From an uncultured Tissierellia bacterium (GTDB lineage: Bacteria; Bacillota; Clostridia; Tissierellales; Tissierellaceae), in the NCBI GenBank assembly GCA_946402705.1, contig CAMIXG010000003.1:53822-117821 (forward strand): a DNA stretch of 64,000 bases, read 5' to 3'. This document shows positions 40,006 through 49,698 of this stretch, in pieces. The translations under genes and the position numbers were made by a program. The stretch's first letter is position 1; each line of letters opens with the position of its first letter. The notes beneath the pieces are model-generated. The model was not told the origin of the DNA. It did not search any database and worked only from the letters and a program-made list of their open reading frames with translations.

Positions 40006-41400
40006 TCACTCTATTCCATACTTCTCCATCTTCTTATATAACAAACTTCTATGTATACCTAGTTCCAAGGTTGTATTCTGTCTATTATAGTTATTCTTTT
40101 TTAAAACTTCTTTTATAACAGACGCCTCATAATTTTCAACTAGGGTTTTTAGTTTTTTATCCCCTGAATAGTCATTTAAATTTTGATTATATGTGGAAGT
40201 CATTTTGGATGGCAAGTCTTCTAGTTGTATATTTTTATTTTCACTTGAAGCATAGGCACTTTTGATTATATTTTCCAGTTCTCTTATATTCCCTGGCCAG
40301 TTATAATTTTCCAAAGCTATTAGGGCTAATTTGTCTATGGTTTTACATCCTTTATATTCTCTATTTAACTCTGTCAAAAAGTGATCCACAAACAGTTTAA
40401 TATCACTTTTTCTATGTCTTAATGATATTAAATCAATATTTATAACATTTAGCCTGTAGTATAAATCTTCTCTAAACTTTCCTTCCTTGACCATCTTTTG
40501 TAAGTTTCTTCTAGTTGCTGCTATTACTCTTAAATCAATAGCAATTGGTTTACTTCCACCTATTTTCTCTATTTCTTTTTCTTGTAACACTCTAAGTATC
40601 TTAGATTGCATTTCTAGGGGCATATCTCCAATTTCATCTAAAAATATTGTTCCTCCGTTAGATAGTTCAAACTTACCCTTTTTCCCACCTTTTTTAGCCC
40701 CTGTAAAAGACCCCTCTTCATAGCCAAAAAGTTCCGATTCCAATAAGTCTGCTGGAATAGCCGCACAGTTTATACTAATAATTGGTTTTGAACTTCTATT
40801 ACTCATTTTATGTATAGATTGTGCAAAAACCTCTTTTCCTGTTCCTGTCTCTCCTGTTAATAAGATTGGAAAATCTGTTTTAGCTGCTTTTACAGCACTT
40901 TTTTTTAGATTTAAAAATTCTACACTACTGCCTATCATTTCATCAAAACTATACTTTCCAGATACACCTTTTTTATACTCAGACTTATAAAACTGTAGCT
41001 CAGAATACTCATTCATAAGTTTTTTTGCACAGTCCAAGGTCTGTAGCCTAAATTTAACTTGAGCTACACCACCTATTATTTCATTATTATCATCTAAAAT
41101 ATGTGATCTACTAACTAATAATACATTATCCTCTTCCCTCTTTATATCAGCCTCACTAAATGTATGAATTGCACATTCTTCACTATATTTCTTATTTACT
41201 ATATCCAACATCCTTGTATTGGATATTATCTTCGAAATATCACTTCCCAATACTTCTTCTTTTTTTACACCTAAAAAGCCACAATATTGTTCATTTATAT
41301 CCGTTATTTTTCCCTTTTTATCTATAACTATAAAACCATCATCTGTTATCTTTAGTATTTCATTGAAAATATATTTATATCGCTTTAATTCTTCACTCAT
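40006..41400 (-). CDS. PAS-domain sigma-54-dependent transcriptional activator
   Basis: PAS domain, GETGTGKEVFAQSIH, ESELFGYEEGSFTGA (GAFTGA-type loop), C-terminal Fis-like HTH. Confidence 0.96.
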   Translation of the reverse strand: MSEELKRYKYIFNEILKITDDGFIVIDKKGKITDINEQYCGFLGVKKEEVLGSDISKIISNTRMLDIVNKKYSEECAIHTFSEADIKREEDNVLLVSRSHILDDNNEIIGGVAQVKFRLQTLDCAKKLMNEYSELQFYKSEYKKGVSGKYSFDEMIGSSVEFLNLKKSAVKAAKTDFPILLTGETGTGKEVFAQSIHKMSNRSSKPIISINCAAIPADLLESELFGYEEGSFTGAKKGGKKGKFELSNGGTIFLDEIGDMPLEMQSKILRVLQEKEIEKIGGSKPIAIDLRVIAATRRNLQKMVKEGKFREDLYYRLNVINIDLISLRHRKSDIKLFVDHFLTELNREYKGCKTIDKLALIALENYNWPGNIRELENIIKSAYASSENKNIQLEDLPSKMTSTYNQNLNDYSGDKKLKTLVENYEASVIKEVLKKNNYNRQNTTLELGIHRSLLYKKMEKYGIE

Positions 41401-41520
41401 AATTTATCCCCAATCCACAATAACTAGTATTCTGCCCATTTTACAGTAACATAACAATATATGAATTAAAATAATCTATTTTTTACAATTTTATACAATA
41501 ATTAATGTTTATTAATATTA

Positions 41521-41554
41521 TATACTATCCTACTAAATTAAGTAGGATAGTATA
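41521..41554 (-). terminator. Hairpin after the acyl-CoA operon
   Basis: TATACTATCCTACT/AGTAGGATAGTATA, 14-bp perfect inverted repeat. Confidence 0.7.
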
Positions 41555-41561
41555 GTCCTAT

Positions 41562-42701
41562 CTATTTGAAAATATTTCCACTAACTATTAACTGTTGAAT
41601 TTCATTAGTTCCCTCATAAATTTGTGTTATTTTTGCATCTCTCATCATTCTCTCAACATGGTAGTCCTTCATATATCCATTTCCTCCCAACATTTGAACA
41701 GCATTTGTTGTCATTTCCATGGCTATATTTGTACACACATACTTGGCTTTCGCTGCTGAAATACTGTAATCTCTTCCCTGATCCTTATCTAAAGTTGCCT
41801 TAAATAGCATCAATCTAGCTTGATCTAATTTAATTTCTAACTCAGCCATCTTAAATGCCAAGTATTGATTTTTAAATAGAGGCTTACCAAACTGTTCCCT
41901 ATCTTTTAAATATTGTCTTGCAATATCAAAAGCACCTTCAGCTATACCTAGAGCTTGTGATGCAACTCCTATTCTTCCGCCATCTAAGGCTTTCATAGCA
42001 AGCATAAAGCCCTTTCCTTCTTCTAAGACTAAGTTTTCCACTGGAACCTTTACATCTTCAAAAAACATATCTGATACCTGAGCTGATCTTATTCCCATTT
42101 TATCTTCTAGTTTTCCCACTATAACCCCTGGAAAATCTTTTTCAACTATAAATGCCGATAAACCTTTTGTCTTTAAATCTGGATTTGTACTAGCTATAAC
42201 AAAGTAATAATCAGCTAATGGCCCATTTGTAGTAAAACATTTTGCTCCATTTAAAATATAAAAATCACCTTCTCGCCTTGCAGTTGTTATAACACCACTA
42301 GCATCAGAACCAGCATTAGGTTCCGTTAATCCAAAGGCTCCTAGAGACCTACCAGATAGTACTGGTTCTAAATATTTTTTCTTTTGGAATTCATTCCCAA
42401 AATTGTATATTGGCCCACAATATAGCGATGTAGATACTGAAAATGAAATTCCAAGACCAGCCTCTACTTTAGATATCTCCTTAACTGCCAAGGCATACTC
42501 TAAGTAACCAGCACCAGATCCTCCATATTCTTTAGCATAGGGTAAGCCTAAAAATCCCAATTCTCCTAATTTTTCATAGGCTTCTCTTGGATATATGCCT
42601 TCCTTATCTCTTTCAATAACAGTTGGTAGTAAATATGTCTCTGCTAACTCTCTCGCCTTTTTCTCTATCTCTATTTGATATTCATTTAAATTAAAATCCA
42701 T
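41562..42701 (-). CDS. Acyl-CoA dehydrogenase (short/branched-chain type)
   Basis: GAFGLTEPNAGSDASG, QMLGGNGYMKDYHVERMMRDAKITQIYEGTNEIQ. Confidence 0.95.
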   Translation of the reverse strand: MDFNLNEYQIEIEKKARELAETYLLPTVIERDKEGIYPREAYEKLGELGFLGLPYAKEYGGSGAGYLEYALAVKEISKVEAGLGISFSVSTSLYCGPIYNFGNEFQKKKYLEPVLSGRSLGAFGLTEPNAGSDASGVITTARREGDFYILNGAKCFTTNGPLADYYFVIASTNPDLKTKGLSAFIVEKDFPGVIVGKLEDKMGIRSAQVSDMFFEDVKVPVENLVLEEGKGFMLAMKALDGGRIGVASQALGIAEGAFDIARQYLKDREQFGKPLFKNQYLAFKMAELEIKLDQARLMLFKATLDKDQGRDYSISAAKAKYVCTNIAMEMTTNAVQMLGGNGYMKDYHVERMMRDAKITQIYEGTNEIQQLIVSGNIFK

Positions 42702-42726
42702 TTTAAACCTCCTAGTTTAATAAGTT

Positions 42727-43767
42727 TTAAATTTGCTTTTCTTCTATTGACTCTATAAGTTCTGGAATAACTTCGAATAAGTCCCCAACTATTCCATAGT
42801 CACACACTTCAAATATAGGTGCATTAGGGTCCTTGTTTATCGCTATTATATACTTGGAGTCCACCATTCCTGCTTGATGCTGAATGGCTCCTGATATACC
42901 ACAGGCAATGTATAAGTCTGGTTTTACAGTACTTCCAGTTTGACCCACCTGATGATCACTTTCTATCCATCCCAAATCAACACTTGCCCTAGAAGATCCA
43001 ACTTCTCCTCCAAGAACATCTGCTAACCTTTGTATTAGCTTAAAACCATCTGCATCCTTTAATCCTCTTCCTCCAGAGACAACTATTTTTGCATCCCTTA
43101 GATTAACTTTCTTCTGCACAGGATCATATCTATCTATAAGTTTTGTCCTAAAATCACTAGCTGCTAGTTTCGGATTAATCTTTGTTATCTTCCCAATTAT
43201 TTCTTTACTAAAATTAGATTTCTCCATAACTCCTGGTCTAACAGTAGCCATCTGCGGCCTATTATTTGGGCAAATTATTGTTGCCATTAAATTACCACCA
43301 AATGCCGGCCTAGTTTGGAGTATCTTACCATCTTCTTCATCTATATCTAGTTTTGTACAGTCTGCAACTAATCCAGTTCCTATCTTAGCTGCAATCCTAG
43401 GTCCTATATCCCTACCAAAAGATGTGGCACCCACCAAAACTATTTCAGGTTTCTTATCTAGTATTAAATCTGATATTGCCTTGCTATATCCATCTGTTGA
43501 AAATTCTTTAAGGCTGACATCTTCAATATAATAAATTTCATCAACTTCATAATTTAAAAGTTGCTCTACTTCTTTATCTATCTCAAATCCTACTATTACT
43601 AGTACTACTCTCTTATCTATCTTGCTAGCGAGTTTTTTCCCTTCCCCTATTAACTCCAATGTTACAGGGTGTATTTTTCCATCTACCTGCTCACCTATTA
43701 TCCAAATATCATTATAGTCATCCAGATTTATATTTTGATTAACTTTAGCTCTATTCATCCTATACAC
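42727..43767 (-). CDS. etfA: Electron transfer flavoprotein alpha subunit
   Basis: C-terminal VSGGRGLKDADGFKL...GSSRASVDLGWIESDHQVGQTGSTVKPDLYIACGISGAIQHQAGM. Confidence 0.96.
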   Translation of the reverse strand: MYRMNRAKVNQNINLDDYNDIWIIGEQVDGKIHPVTLELIGEGKKLASKIDKRVVLVIVGFEIDKEVEQLLNYEVDEIYYIEDVSLKEFSTDGYSKAISDLILDKKPEIVLVGATSFGRDIGPRIAAKIGTGLVADCTKLDIDEEDGKILQTRPAFGGNLMATIICPNNRPQMATVRPGVMEKSNFSKEIIGKITKINPKLAASDFRTKLIDRYDPVQKKVNLRDAKIVVSGGRGLKDADGFKLIQRLADVLGGEVGSSRASVDLGWIESDHQVGQTGSTVKPDLYIACGISGAIQHQAGMVDSKYIIAINKDPNAPIFEVCDYGIVGDLFEVIPELIESIEEKQI

Positions 43768-43771
43768 CCTC

Positions 43772-44569
43772 CTATATTAAATTTAATTCTGACAGTATTC
43801 TTGTCATAGTTCCCGCTTTTTCTTTGGCATCTGCTCCTTCAATTATGCTTGAATTATTACTTTTTACTGGAACAAAAGACTTGTATACATTTGTAGGAGA
43901 TCCTTTTAGTCCAATTTGTGTTAAATCTACATCTAAATCTTCTAGACCCCAAACTTTTATGCTATTTTCAACTTCCTTAGTATATGTCCTCATAATATTT
44001 TCTATAGTTGGATATCTAGGAGTATTTAATTCTTTAATCGCTGTTATTAGTGCTGGTAATTCACTCTCTATTAAGTAATCACCATATTCAGTAAACCTTC
44101 TAACCTGTAACTTATCTTTGAGTAACTTTAAATCTTTTGCATAAGTTACCTGAGGAATATCTAAAAATTCTGCTATTTCCGGTCCAACTTGTGCTGTATC
44201 CCCATCAATAGCCTGTCTTCCACATATTACGAGATCAAATCCACCTATTTTCTCTATGGCAGAAGCAAGGATTGTAGCTGTTGCCCAAGTATCTGATCCA
44301 CCAAATTCTCTAGCACTAACTAGAATAGCTTCATCTGCCCCCATTGCCAAGGCCTCTTTTAAGGCTTCTTTTGCCTGTGGTGGCCCCATACTAAGAACAA
44401 CTACCTCTGCATCATTTTCATCCTTTATTTTAAGTGCTTCCTCTAAAGCATTTCTATCATCTGGATTTATTATACTAGGGACACCATCTCTTATTAGGGT
44501 TCCTGTTTTTTGATCTATTTTAACTTCATTTGTATCTGGTACTTGTTTTAAGCAAACTATAATTTTCAT
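43772..44569 (-). CDS. etfB: Electron transfer flavoprotein beta subunit
   Basis: MKIIVCLKQVPDTNEVKID; CGRQAIDGDTAQVGPEIAEFL. Confidence 0.96.
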   Translation of the reverse strand: MKIIVCLKQVPDTNEVKIDQKTGTLIRDGVPSIINPDDRNALEEALKIKDENDAEVVVLSMGPPQAKEALKEALAMGADEAILVSAREFGGSDTWATATILASAIEKIGGFDLVICGRQAIDGDTAQVGPEIAEFLDIPQVTYAKDLKLLKDKLQVRRFTEYGDYLIESELPALITAIKELNTPRYPTIENIMRTYTKEVENSIKVWGLEDLDVDLTQIGLKGSPTNVYKSFVPVKSNNSSIIEGADAKEKAGTMTRILSELNLI

Positions 44570-44579
44570 ATTATCCTCC

Positions 44580-45716
44580 TTATCCTAGCACTGCCCTAGA
44601 AATAACAACCTTGTGTATTTCTGAAGTTCCCTCATATATTTCGGTTATCTTAGCATCCCTAACCATTCTCTCTAATGGATAATCTTTCATATATCCATAA
44701 CCACCATGAATCTGTAGTGCTAAGTTAGTTACAAATCTAGCTGTTTCTGATGCGTTTAGCTTTGCTATTGCTGCCTCTTTTGTATGATTTTCTCCACTAG
44801 CCCTAAGTGATGCTGCTCTATAAGTCATCCACTTAGCCGTTTCTGTCTTTGTTGCCATCTCTGCAATATACCACTGTAAACCTTGAAATGATGCTATTGG
44901 GCTTCCAAATTGTACTCTTTCCTTCATATATTTTACAGCTTCTTCTAAGGCACCTTCTGCTATTCCAAAAGCTTGAGCTGCAACACCAATCCTTGCTCCG
45001 TCTAAAGATATCATGGCCATCTTAAATCCTTTTCCTTCTACTCCAACTAAATTTTCTTTTGGTATCACACAGTTATCAAAGATTAGCTCTACTGTTTCAG
45101 AAGCTCTAATTCCCATCTTGTCCTCTATTTTTCCTATGCTAAATCCTGGTGTCCCCTTTTCAACAACAAATGCTGATAAACCTCTTATTCCCTTCGATGT
45201 ATCTGTAGAGGCAAATACCATTACATAATCAGCCTGGCCCCCACCTGTTATAAAACATTTAGTTCCATTTAAAATATAATTATCTCCATCTAAAACTGCC
45301 CTTGTTTTTACAGCACCTGCATCTGAGCCTGCATTTGCTTCAGTCAGTGCAAAAGCTCCTTTTTTACCACCATTGGCAACCAAGGGTAAGTACTTACTTT
45401 TTTGCTCATCTGTTCCAAACTTTAAAATTGCCTGTCCAAATATCCCATGTATTGATAATATAGCTGCTGTTGCTGCACATTTTTTTGCAATTTCTGAAAC
45501 CACTATAACTTTTTCTATATCAGTTCCACCTGATCCGCCATATTCCGTTGGTATTCCAATACCAGTAAAGCCACACTTAACCATTTTATTAAAGGTATCT
45601 TCTGGAAATATACTATCTCTATCTATAAGCTCTGCCAAATCTTTAACTTCATTTTCTGCAAATTCTCTCGCAACCTTTTGTATCATTTTCTCTGTTTCAG
45701 AAAAATTTAGATTCAT
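44580..45716 (-). CDS. Acyl-CoA dehydrogenase (butyryl-CoA dehydrogenase-like)
   Basis: GAFALTEANAGSDAGAVKT, QIHGGYGYMKDYPLERMVRDAKITEIYEGTSEIHKVVI. Confidence 0.95.
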   Translation of the reverse strand: MNLNFSETEKMIQKVAREFAENEVKDLAELIDRDSIFPEDTFNKMVKCGFTGIGIPTEYGGSGGTDIEKVIVVSEIAKKCAATAAILSIHGIFGQAILKFGTDEQKSKYLPLVANGGKKGAFALTEANAGSDAGAVKTRAVLDGDNYILNGTKCFITGGGQADYVMVFASTDTSKGIRGLSAFVVEKGTPGFSIGKIEDKMGIRASETVELIFDNCVIPKENLVGVEGKGFKMAMISLDGARIGVAAQAFGIAEGALEEAVKYMKERVQFGSPIASFQGLQWYIAEMATKTETAKWMTYRAASLRASGENHTKEAAIAKLNASETARFVTNLALQIHGGYGYMKDYPLERMVRDAKITEIYEGTSEIHKVVISRAVLG

Positions 45717-45736
45717 CTCTTTTCCTCCTATTATTC

Positions 45737-47296
45737 TTAAAATTTTAGTCCCATAGGTTCGTTTTTAAATATTTTTTCATCCATAATCTTTAAATCATCA
45801 GATATTATTGGTTTAAAATCCATATATTTTAATATATCTTCATCCAAATCTATCCCTGGAGCTATTTCAATCAACATAATCCCCTCATCTGTTAATTGGA
45901 AGACTGCTCTTTCTGTTATATATAAAACTTCCTGGCCTGACTCTAGGGCATACTCTGCTGAAAAACTAACTTGCTCAACTTGGTTTTTAAATTTTATATC
46001 CTTACCCTCGTTGACAATATCTATCTTTCCATTTTCTATCTTTGTTTTTAGGCCTCCTGCTGTAAAAGTTCCTGTAAAACAAACCTTCTTAGAATTTTGT
46101 GATATATTTATAAACCCACCTGGCCCAACAACTCTTCCTCCAAACTTAGAAACATTTACATTTCCCTTAGGGTCTATTTCGGCAGCTCCTAGAAAAGTTA
46201 AGTCAATGCCTCCACCATCATAGACATCAAAGATATCTGGTTGTTTATATATTGATTCAGGATTAACTGTTGCTCCAATACCAATTCCACCAACTGGAAC
46301 TCCTCCCAAGGCTCCTGATTCTATAGATAGAGTTATATCATTAGAAAGACCCTCTTCAGAAGCAACTGCTGCAACTGCATCTGGTATTCCAATCCCTAAG
46401 TTTATTAGACAATTTTTCTTTAGCTCTAGGGCTCCTCTTCTACCACATACTTTTCTATGATTTAGCTCCATTATTTCCATATCTTCAAGGGGTAATTTAT
46501 ACTCTCCAGATAGTTCTGGCCTGTAACAATCTGATGTCCAAATCTGTAGATTATTTTCTTTTTTACCTAAAACTATATAATCAACCATAAAACCATGTAC
46601 CTTAACATCATGAGCCTTTAATGTACCTGCCTCCACTATATTTTCAACTTGAGCTATTACTATTCCCCCTGAGTTTCTAGTGGCATTTGCCATTTCTAAT
46701 TGATCAGAAAAAACTGCTTCTTTTTGCAAGGAAATATTTCCATCTGTATCACCAACAGACCCCTTTATAAAACAAATATCTATTGGAAATGATTTGTATA
46801 GTAGATAATCCTTGCCCTCTATATCCAATAGAGTAACTACCTCTTCTTTAGAATCAATCGCAGATTGATTTGCCTTACATCCTTCCAGTCTTGGATCTGC
46901 ATATGTTTTTAAACCAACATGGGTAAGTACACCTGGCTTTTTTCCACCTATGGCTCTTAGAAGGTGGGCTGATACACCCTGAGGTATCATAAATGCTGAT
47001 AACTTATTCTCAACTACCAGTTTATTTAGTTCAGGCTCCAATCCAATGTGGCCACAAACTAGTTTTTTTATAAGGCCTTCTAGCCCCAAGTGGTTTGCTC
47101 CCCTTGATTTCCCATCTCCAACGGCTGCACAATGAAATAGGGTTAAATCTCTAGGTGTTTTAGTACTTAAATATCTTTCCTTAAGTCCTATTAATAGTTC
47201 TTCTGGAACTCCACTTCCAACAAACCCACCTAGGGCCAAAGTCATACCATCCTCCACTAGAGATGCAGCATATTCTGCTGAAATTATTTTACTCAT
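45737..47296 (-). CDS. Acyl-CoA:acetate/propionate CoA-transferase (family I, fused alpha/beta)
   Basis: 519 aa; LALGGFVGSGVPEELL; LGIGIPDAVAAVASEEG; SIESGALGGVP catalytic Glu region. Confidence 0.93.
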   Translation of the reverse strand: MSKIISAEYAASLVEDGMTLALGGFVGSGVPEELLIGLKERYLSTKTPRDLTLFHCAAVGDGKSRGANHLGLEGLIKKLVCGHIGLEPELNKLVVENKLSAFMIPQGVSAHLLRAIGGKKPGVLTHVGLKTYADPRLEGCKANQSAIDSKEEVVTLLDIEGKDYLLYKSFPIDICFIKGSVGDTDGNISLQKEAVFSDQLEMANATRNSGGIVIAQVENIVEAGTLKAHDVKVHGFMVDYIVLGKKENNLQIWTSDCYRPELSGEYKLPLEDMEIMELNHRKVCGRRGALELKKNCLINLGIGIPDAVAAVASEEGLSNDITLSIESGALGGVPVGGIGIGATVNPESIYKQPDIFDVYDGGGIDLTFLGAAEIDPKGNVNVSKFGGRVVGPGGFINISQNSKKVCFTGTFTAGGLKTKIENGKIDIVNEGKDIKFKNQVEQVSFSAEYALESGQEVLYITERAVFQLTDEGIMLIEIAPGIDLDEDILKYMDFKPIISDDLKIMDEKIFKNEPMGLKF

Positions 47297-47313
47297 CTAT
47301 CTTCTCCTCTTTT

Positions 47314-48633
47314 CTATACTAAATTTGGAAATAATGTAAATAACACAACAGCTACAACACTTCCTATAAAGGGTGTAACTACTGTCAACCAAAATACAGG
47401 CATATACGCGTCTTTATGTGTCTCATTTGCCAGTCCATTTGTTACTGTAACAATATAGCCATTGTGTGGTAGTGAATCTAATGCTGCTGATGATATAGTC
47501 ATAGTTCTATGTAATGCTGCTGCACTAGCTCCTCTAGATAAATATATAGGTCCTAACAAAGGTGCTGCAATTCCAAGTCCTCCTGATGCAGAGCCACAAA
47601 CTCCTGCTATAACAGTTGTACCTAAAGCCGCACTAGCATATATTGGCCCTGGCATATTTATCATTGCATCTACAATAACTGGAAAGGCTACTGTTGACTG
47701 TACTACTGCCCCAAATCCAACCACTGCACATGTATTTGCTATAGATGTAACTGAACTCTTTGATGCTTCTCCAAGATAATATAATATTTTCTTATTATCC
47801 TGATACTTGTTAAGTAAAATCAAAACTAAGATTGAACCTATAAAAACACCAACTTCTAATGGTAATAATGCCTTACCATCTACTTTAAGATTTATCATTA
47901 CTATGGTTAAAATTAAGGGTACTAGAGCTAATATACCATTGGGATATTTTTCATCTTCTTTAAATACATCCATCTCCTTAGCTACAAAAACCTCTCCATT
48001 TGCCTTAGCTTTACTAACCATTTTCATTAATATTATTGATCCAACTACCAAGATTACAAAAGCACTTATAAAACCTACAATAGTTCCTGCCATCAAATCT
48101 GTTCCCAGTGTTTCTGTAGGAACAGCATTCTGAATTTGAGGTGCTCCTGGAGCTACCATTGCAAATGTAGAACATCCAAATGTAAGGGCTGCTGGTATAA
48201 ATCTTCTAGGATAATTTGACTCCTTAAATACCTCAAGTGCAATGGGAAATACTGCAAAACTTGCTACAAAAACACTAACTCCACCATAGGCAATTATTCC
48301 ACAAGCTAAGGGAATGGATATCAAGGCCATTTTCGTCCCAAACTTTTCAACAATCATTTTTGCTATGGCCTTGGCACCATTTGTAATCTCCATAACCTTT
48401 CCCATTATTGTTCCTGTTAAAAATATCAAGAAATTATTCTGGAAAAATGTAACAAATCCCTGCATATAATTACCTTTCAAAGCATCATACAAACCTATAT
48501 TACTTGTAAGTGCAACAATTGAAGAACAAAACAAGGCAATTACAAATATATTTACACCCCTCATTATTGCCAGTATCATAACTACTAAGGCTGCTATAAT
48601 ACCTATCAAACTTATTAAAGTAAGACTTTCCAA
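47314..48633 (-). CDS. GntP-family permease (gluconate/hydroxybutyrate-type)
   Basis: 439 aa multi-TM; APGAPQIQNAVPTETLGTD; DSLPHNGYIVTVTNGLANETHKDAY; TTG start with RBS GAGGTGATG. Confidence 0.9.
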   Translation of the reverse strand: MESLTLISLIGIIAALVVMILAIMRGVNIFVIALFCSSIVALTSNIGLYDALKGNYMQGFVTFFQNNFLIFLTGTIMGKVMEITNGAKAIAKMIVEKFGTKMALISIPLACGIIAYGGVSVFVASFAVFPIALEVFKESNYPRRFIPAALTFGCSTFAMVAPGAPQIQNAVPTETLGTDLMAGTIVGFISAFVILVVGSIILMKMVSKAKANGEVFVAKEMDVFKEDEKYPNGILALVPLILTIVMINLKVDGKALLPLEVGVFIGSILVLILLNKYQDNKKILYYLGEASKSSVTSIANTCAVVGFGAVVQSTVAFPVIVDAMINMPGPIYASAALGTTVIAGVCGSASGGLGIAAPLLGPIYLSRGASAAALHRTMTISSAALDSLPHNGYIVTVTNGLANETHKDAYMPVFWLTVVTPFIGSVVAVVLFTLFPNLV

Positions 48634-48656
48634 ACCACATCACCTCTCTTTTTAAT

Positions 48657-48697
48657 ATGTGTCTCATTTTTGATTCATGTGTCTCATTTTTGATTCA
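48657..48697. repeat. Exact 20-bp tandem direct repeat (2 copies)
   Basis: ATGTGTCTCATTTTTGATTC x2 (48657-48676, 48677-48696) plus trailing A; each unit contains dyad TGnnTCAaaaaTGAnnCA on the minus strand. Confidence 0.9.
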
Positions 48698-48777
48698 CTT
48701 TGTGTTTATTTGCATTTTTCTGAATTTACAGTTATTTTAAAGTAGATTTTTTTATATACTGTCTATTTTTTGATACA

Positions 48778-49578
48778 TTATCTATTTTTAAATACTGGCA
48801 CTCTCTTTTCTAAAAATGCATTTATTCCTTCTGCCTTATCTTCTGTTCCAAAAGTTATTGTAGCTAAGTCTTTTTCAAGCTCTAAACCATTTATTATATC
48901 CAAGTCTAAACCTCTGTTTATAGCTGTTTTTGTGCAAGCTATTCCTATAGGTGCCATAGTTAAAATTTGTTTTAGCATGTCCAAACTTTCCTCTATGAGT
49001 CTATCTCCATCAACTACTTTATTTACCAAACCTATTTCATAGGCTCTTTCTGCATCTATTTGAACACCTGTATAGATTAATTCCTTGGCAATTCCTACTC
49101 CAACAAGTTTTGGTAGCCTTTGTGTTCCTCCAAAACATGGAATTAAGCCTAACTTTAATTCTGGTTGACCAAACTTGGCTTTATTACTAGCTATTCTTAT
49201 GTCACAACTCATAGCTAGTTCACATCCACCTCCAAGTGCATATCCATTTACTGCTGCTATTACTGGCTTTTCTAAACTTTCAATTTTATTAAAAATACCT
49301 TGTGCATAATTTGCATAATCTCTACCTTCCAAACTTCCATAGCTTTGCATTTGTACTATGTCTGCCCCTGCTACAAAACTTTTTTCTTCTCCTGTTATAA
49401 GGATTCCTCTTACATCATCATTAGACTTAAAATCCTCAAAAAGCATGTCTAACTCAGAAAGAGTATCACTATTTAGTGCATTTAATGCCTTAGGTCTATT
49501 CATGGTTATAACTGCTATACCACCACTAATTTCCACCTTTACATTTTCTAAATCTTGCAAGTTTTTCTTAACTAGCAT
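48778..49578 (-). CDS. Enoyl-CoA hydratase/isomerase (crotonase)
   Basis: SFVAGADIVQMQ, AAVNGYALGGGCELAMSCDIRIAS, LGLIPCFGGTQRLPKLVG. Confidence 0.95.
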   Translation of the reverse strand: MLVKKNLQDLENVKVEISGGIAVITMNRPKALNALNSDTLSELDMLFEDFKSNDDVRGILITGEEKSFVAGADIVQMQSYGSLEGRDYANYAQGIFNKIESLEKPVIAAVNGYALGGGCELAMSCDIRIASNKAKFGQPELKLGLIPCFGGTQRLPKLVGVGIAKELIYTGVQIDAERAYEIGLVNKVVDGDRLIEESLDMLKQILTMAPIGIACTKTAINRGLDLDIINGLELEKDLATITFGTEDKAEGINAFLEKRVPVFKNR

Positions 49579-49641
49579 CTCAATTTCATCCTCCTTTTTA
49601 ATTAATAAAACAACTTATTTGTTTTACTAACTAAATATAAA

Positions 49642-49657
49642 TGCAAAAAAGATGCCA
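49642..49657 (-). promoter_or_regulatory. Candidate sigma-54 (-24/-12) promoter of the acyl-CoA operon
   Basis: Minus strand TGGCAT-CTTTT-TTGCA against consensus TGGCAC-N5-TTGCW, about 65 nt upstream of the crotonase start. Confidence 0.7.
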
Positions 49658-49681
49658 ACTTAATTTTAAGTTAGCATCTTT
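49648..49681 (-). terminator. Terminator of the feoAB-pssA operon, overlapping the sigma-54 promoter
   Basis: AAAGATGCTAACTTA-AAAT-TAAGTTGGCATCTTTTTT on the minus strand, one mismatch in a 15-bp stem. Confidence 0.8.
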
Positions 49682-49698
49682 CTATTTATAATATTATT

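Noticed and set aside
47462-48133. Two plus-strand ORFs (105 and 108 aa) opposite the GntP permease gene
   Set aside because: Antisense to conserved permease coding sequence
48657-48697. Short CRISPR-like repeat
   Set aside because: Only two contiguous copies with no spacers and no cas genes; better read as tandem operator sites
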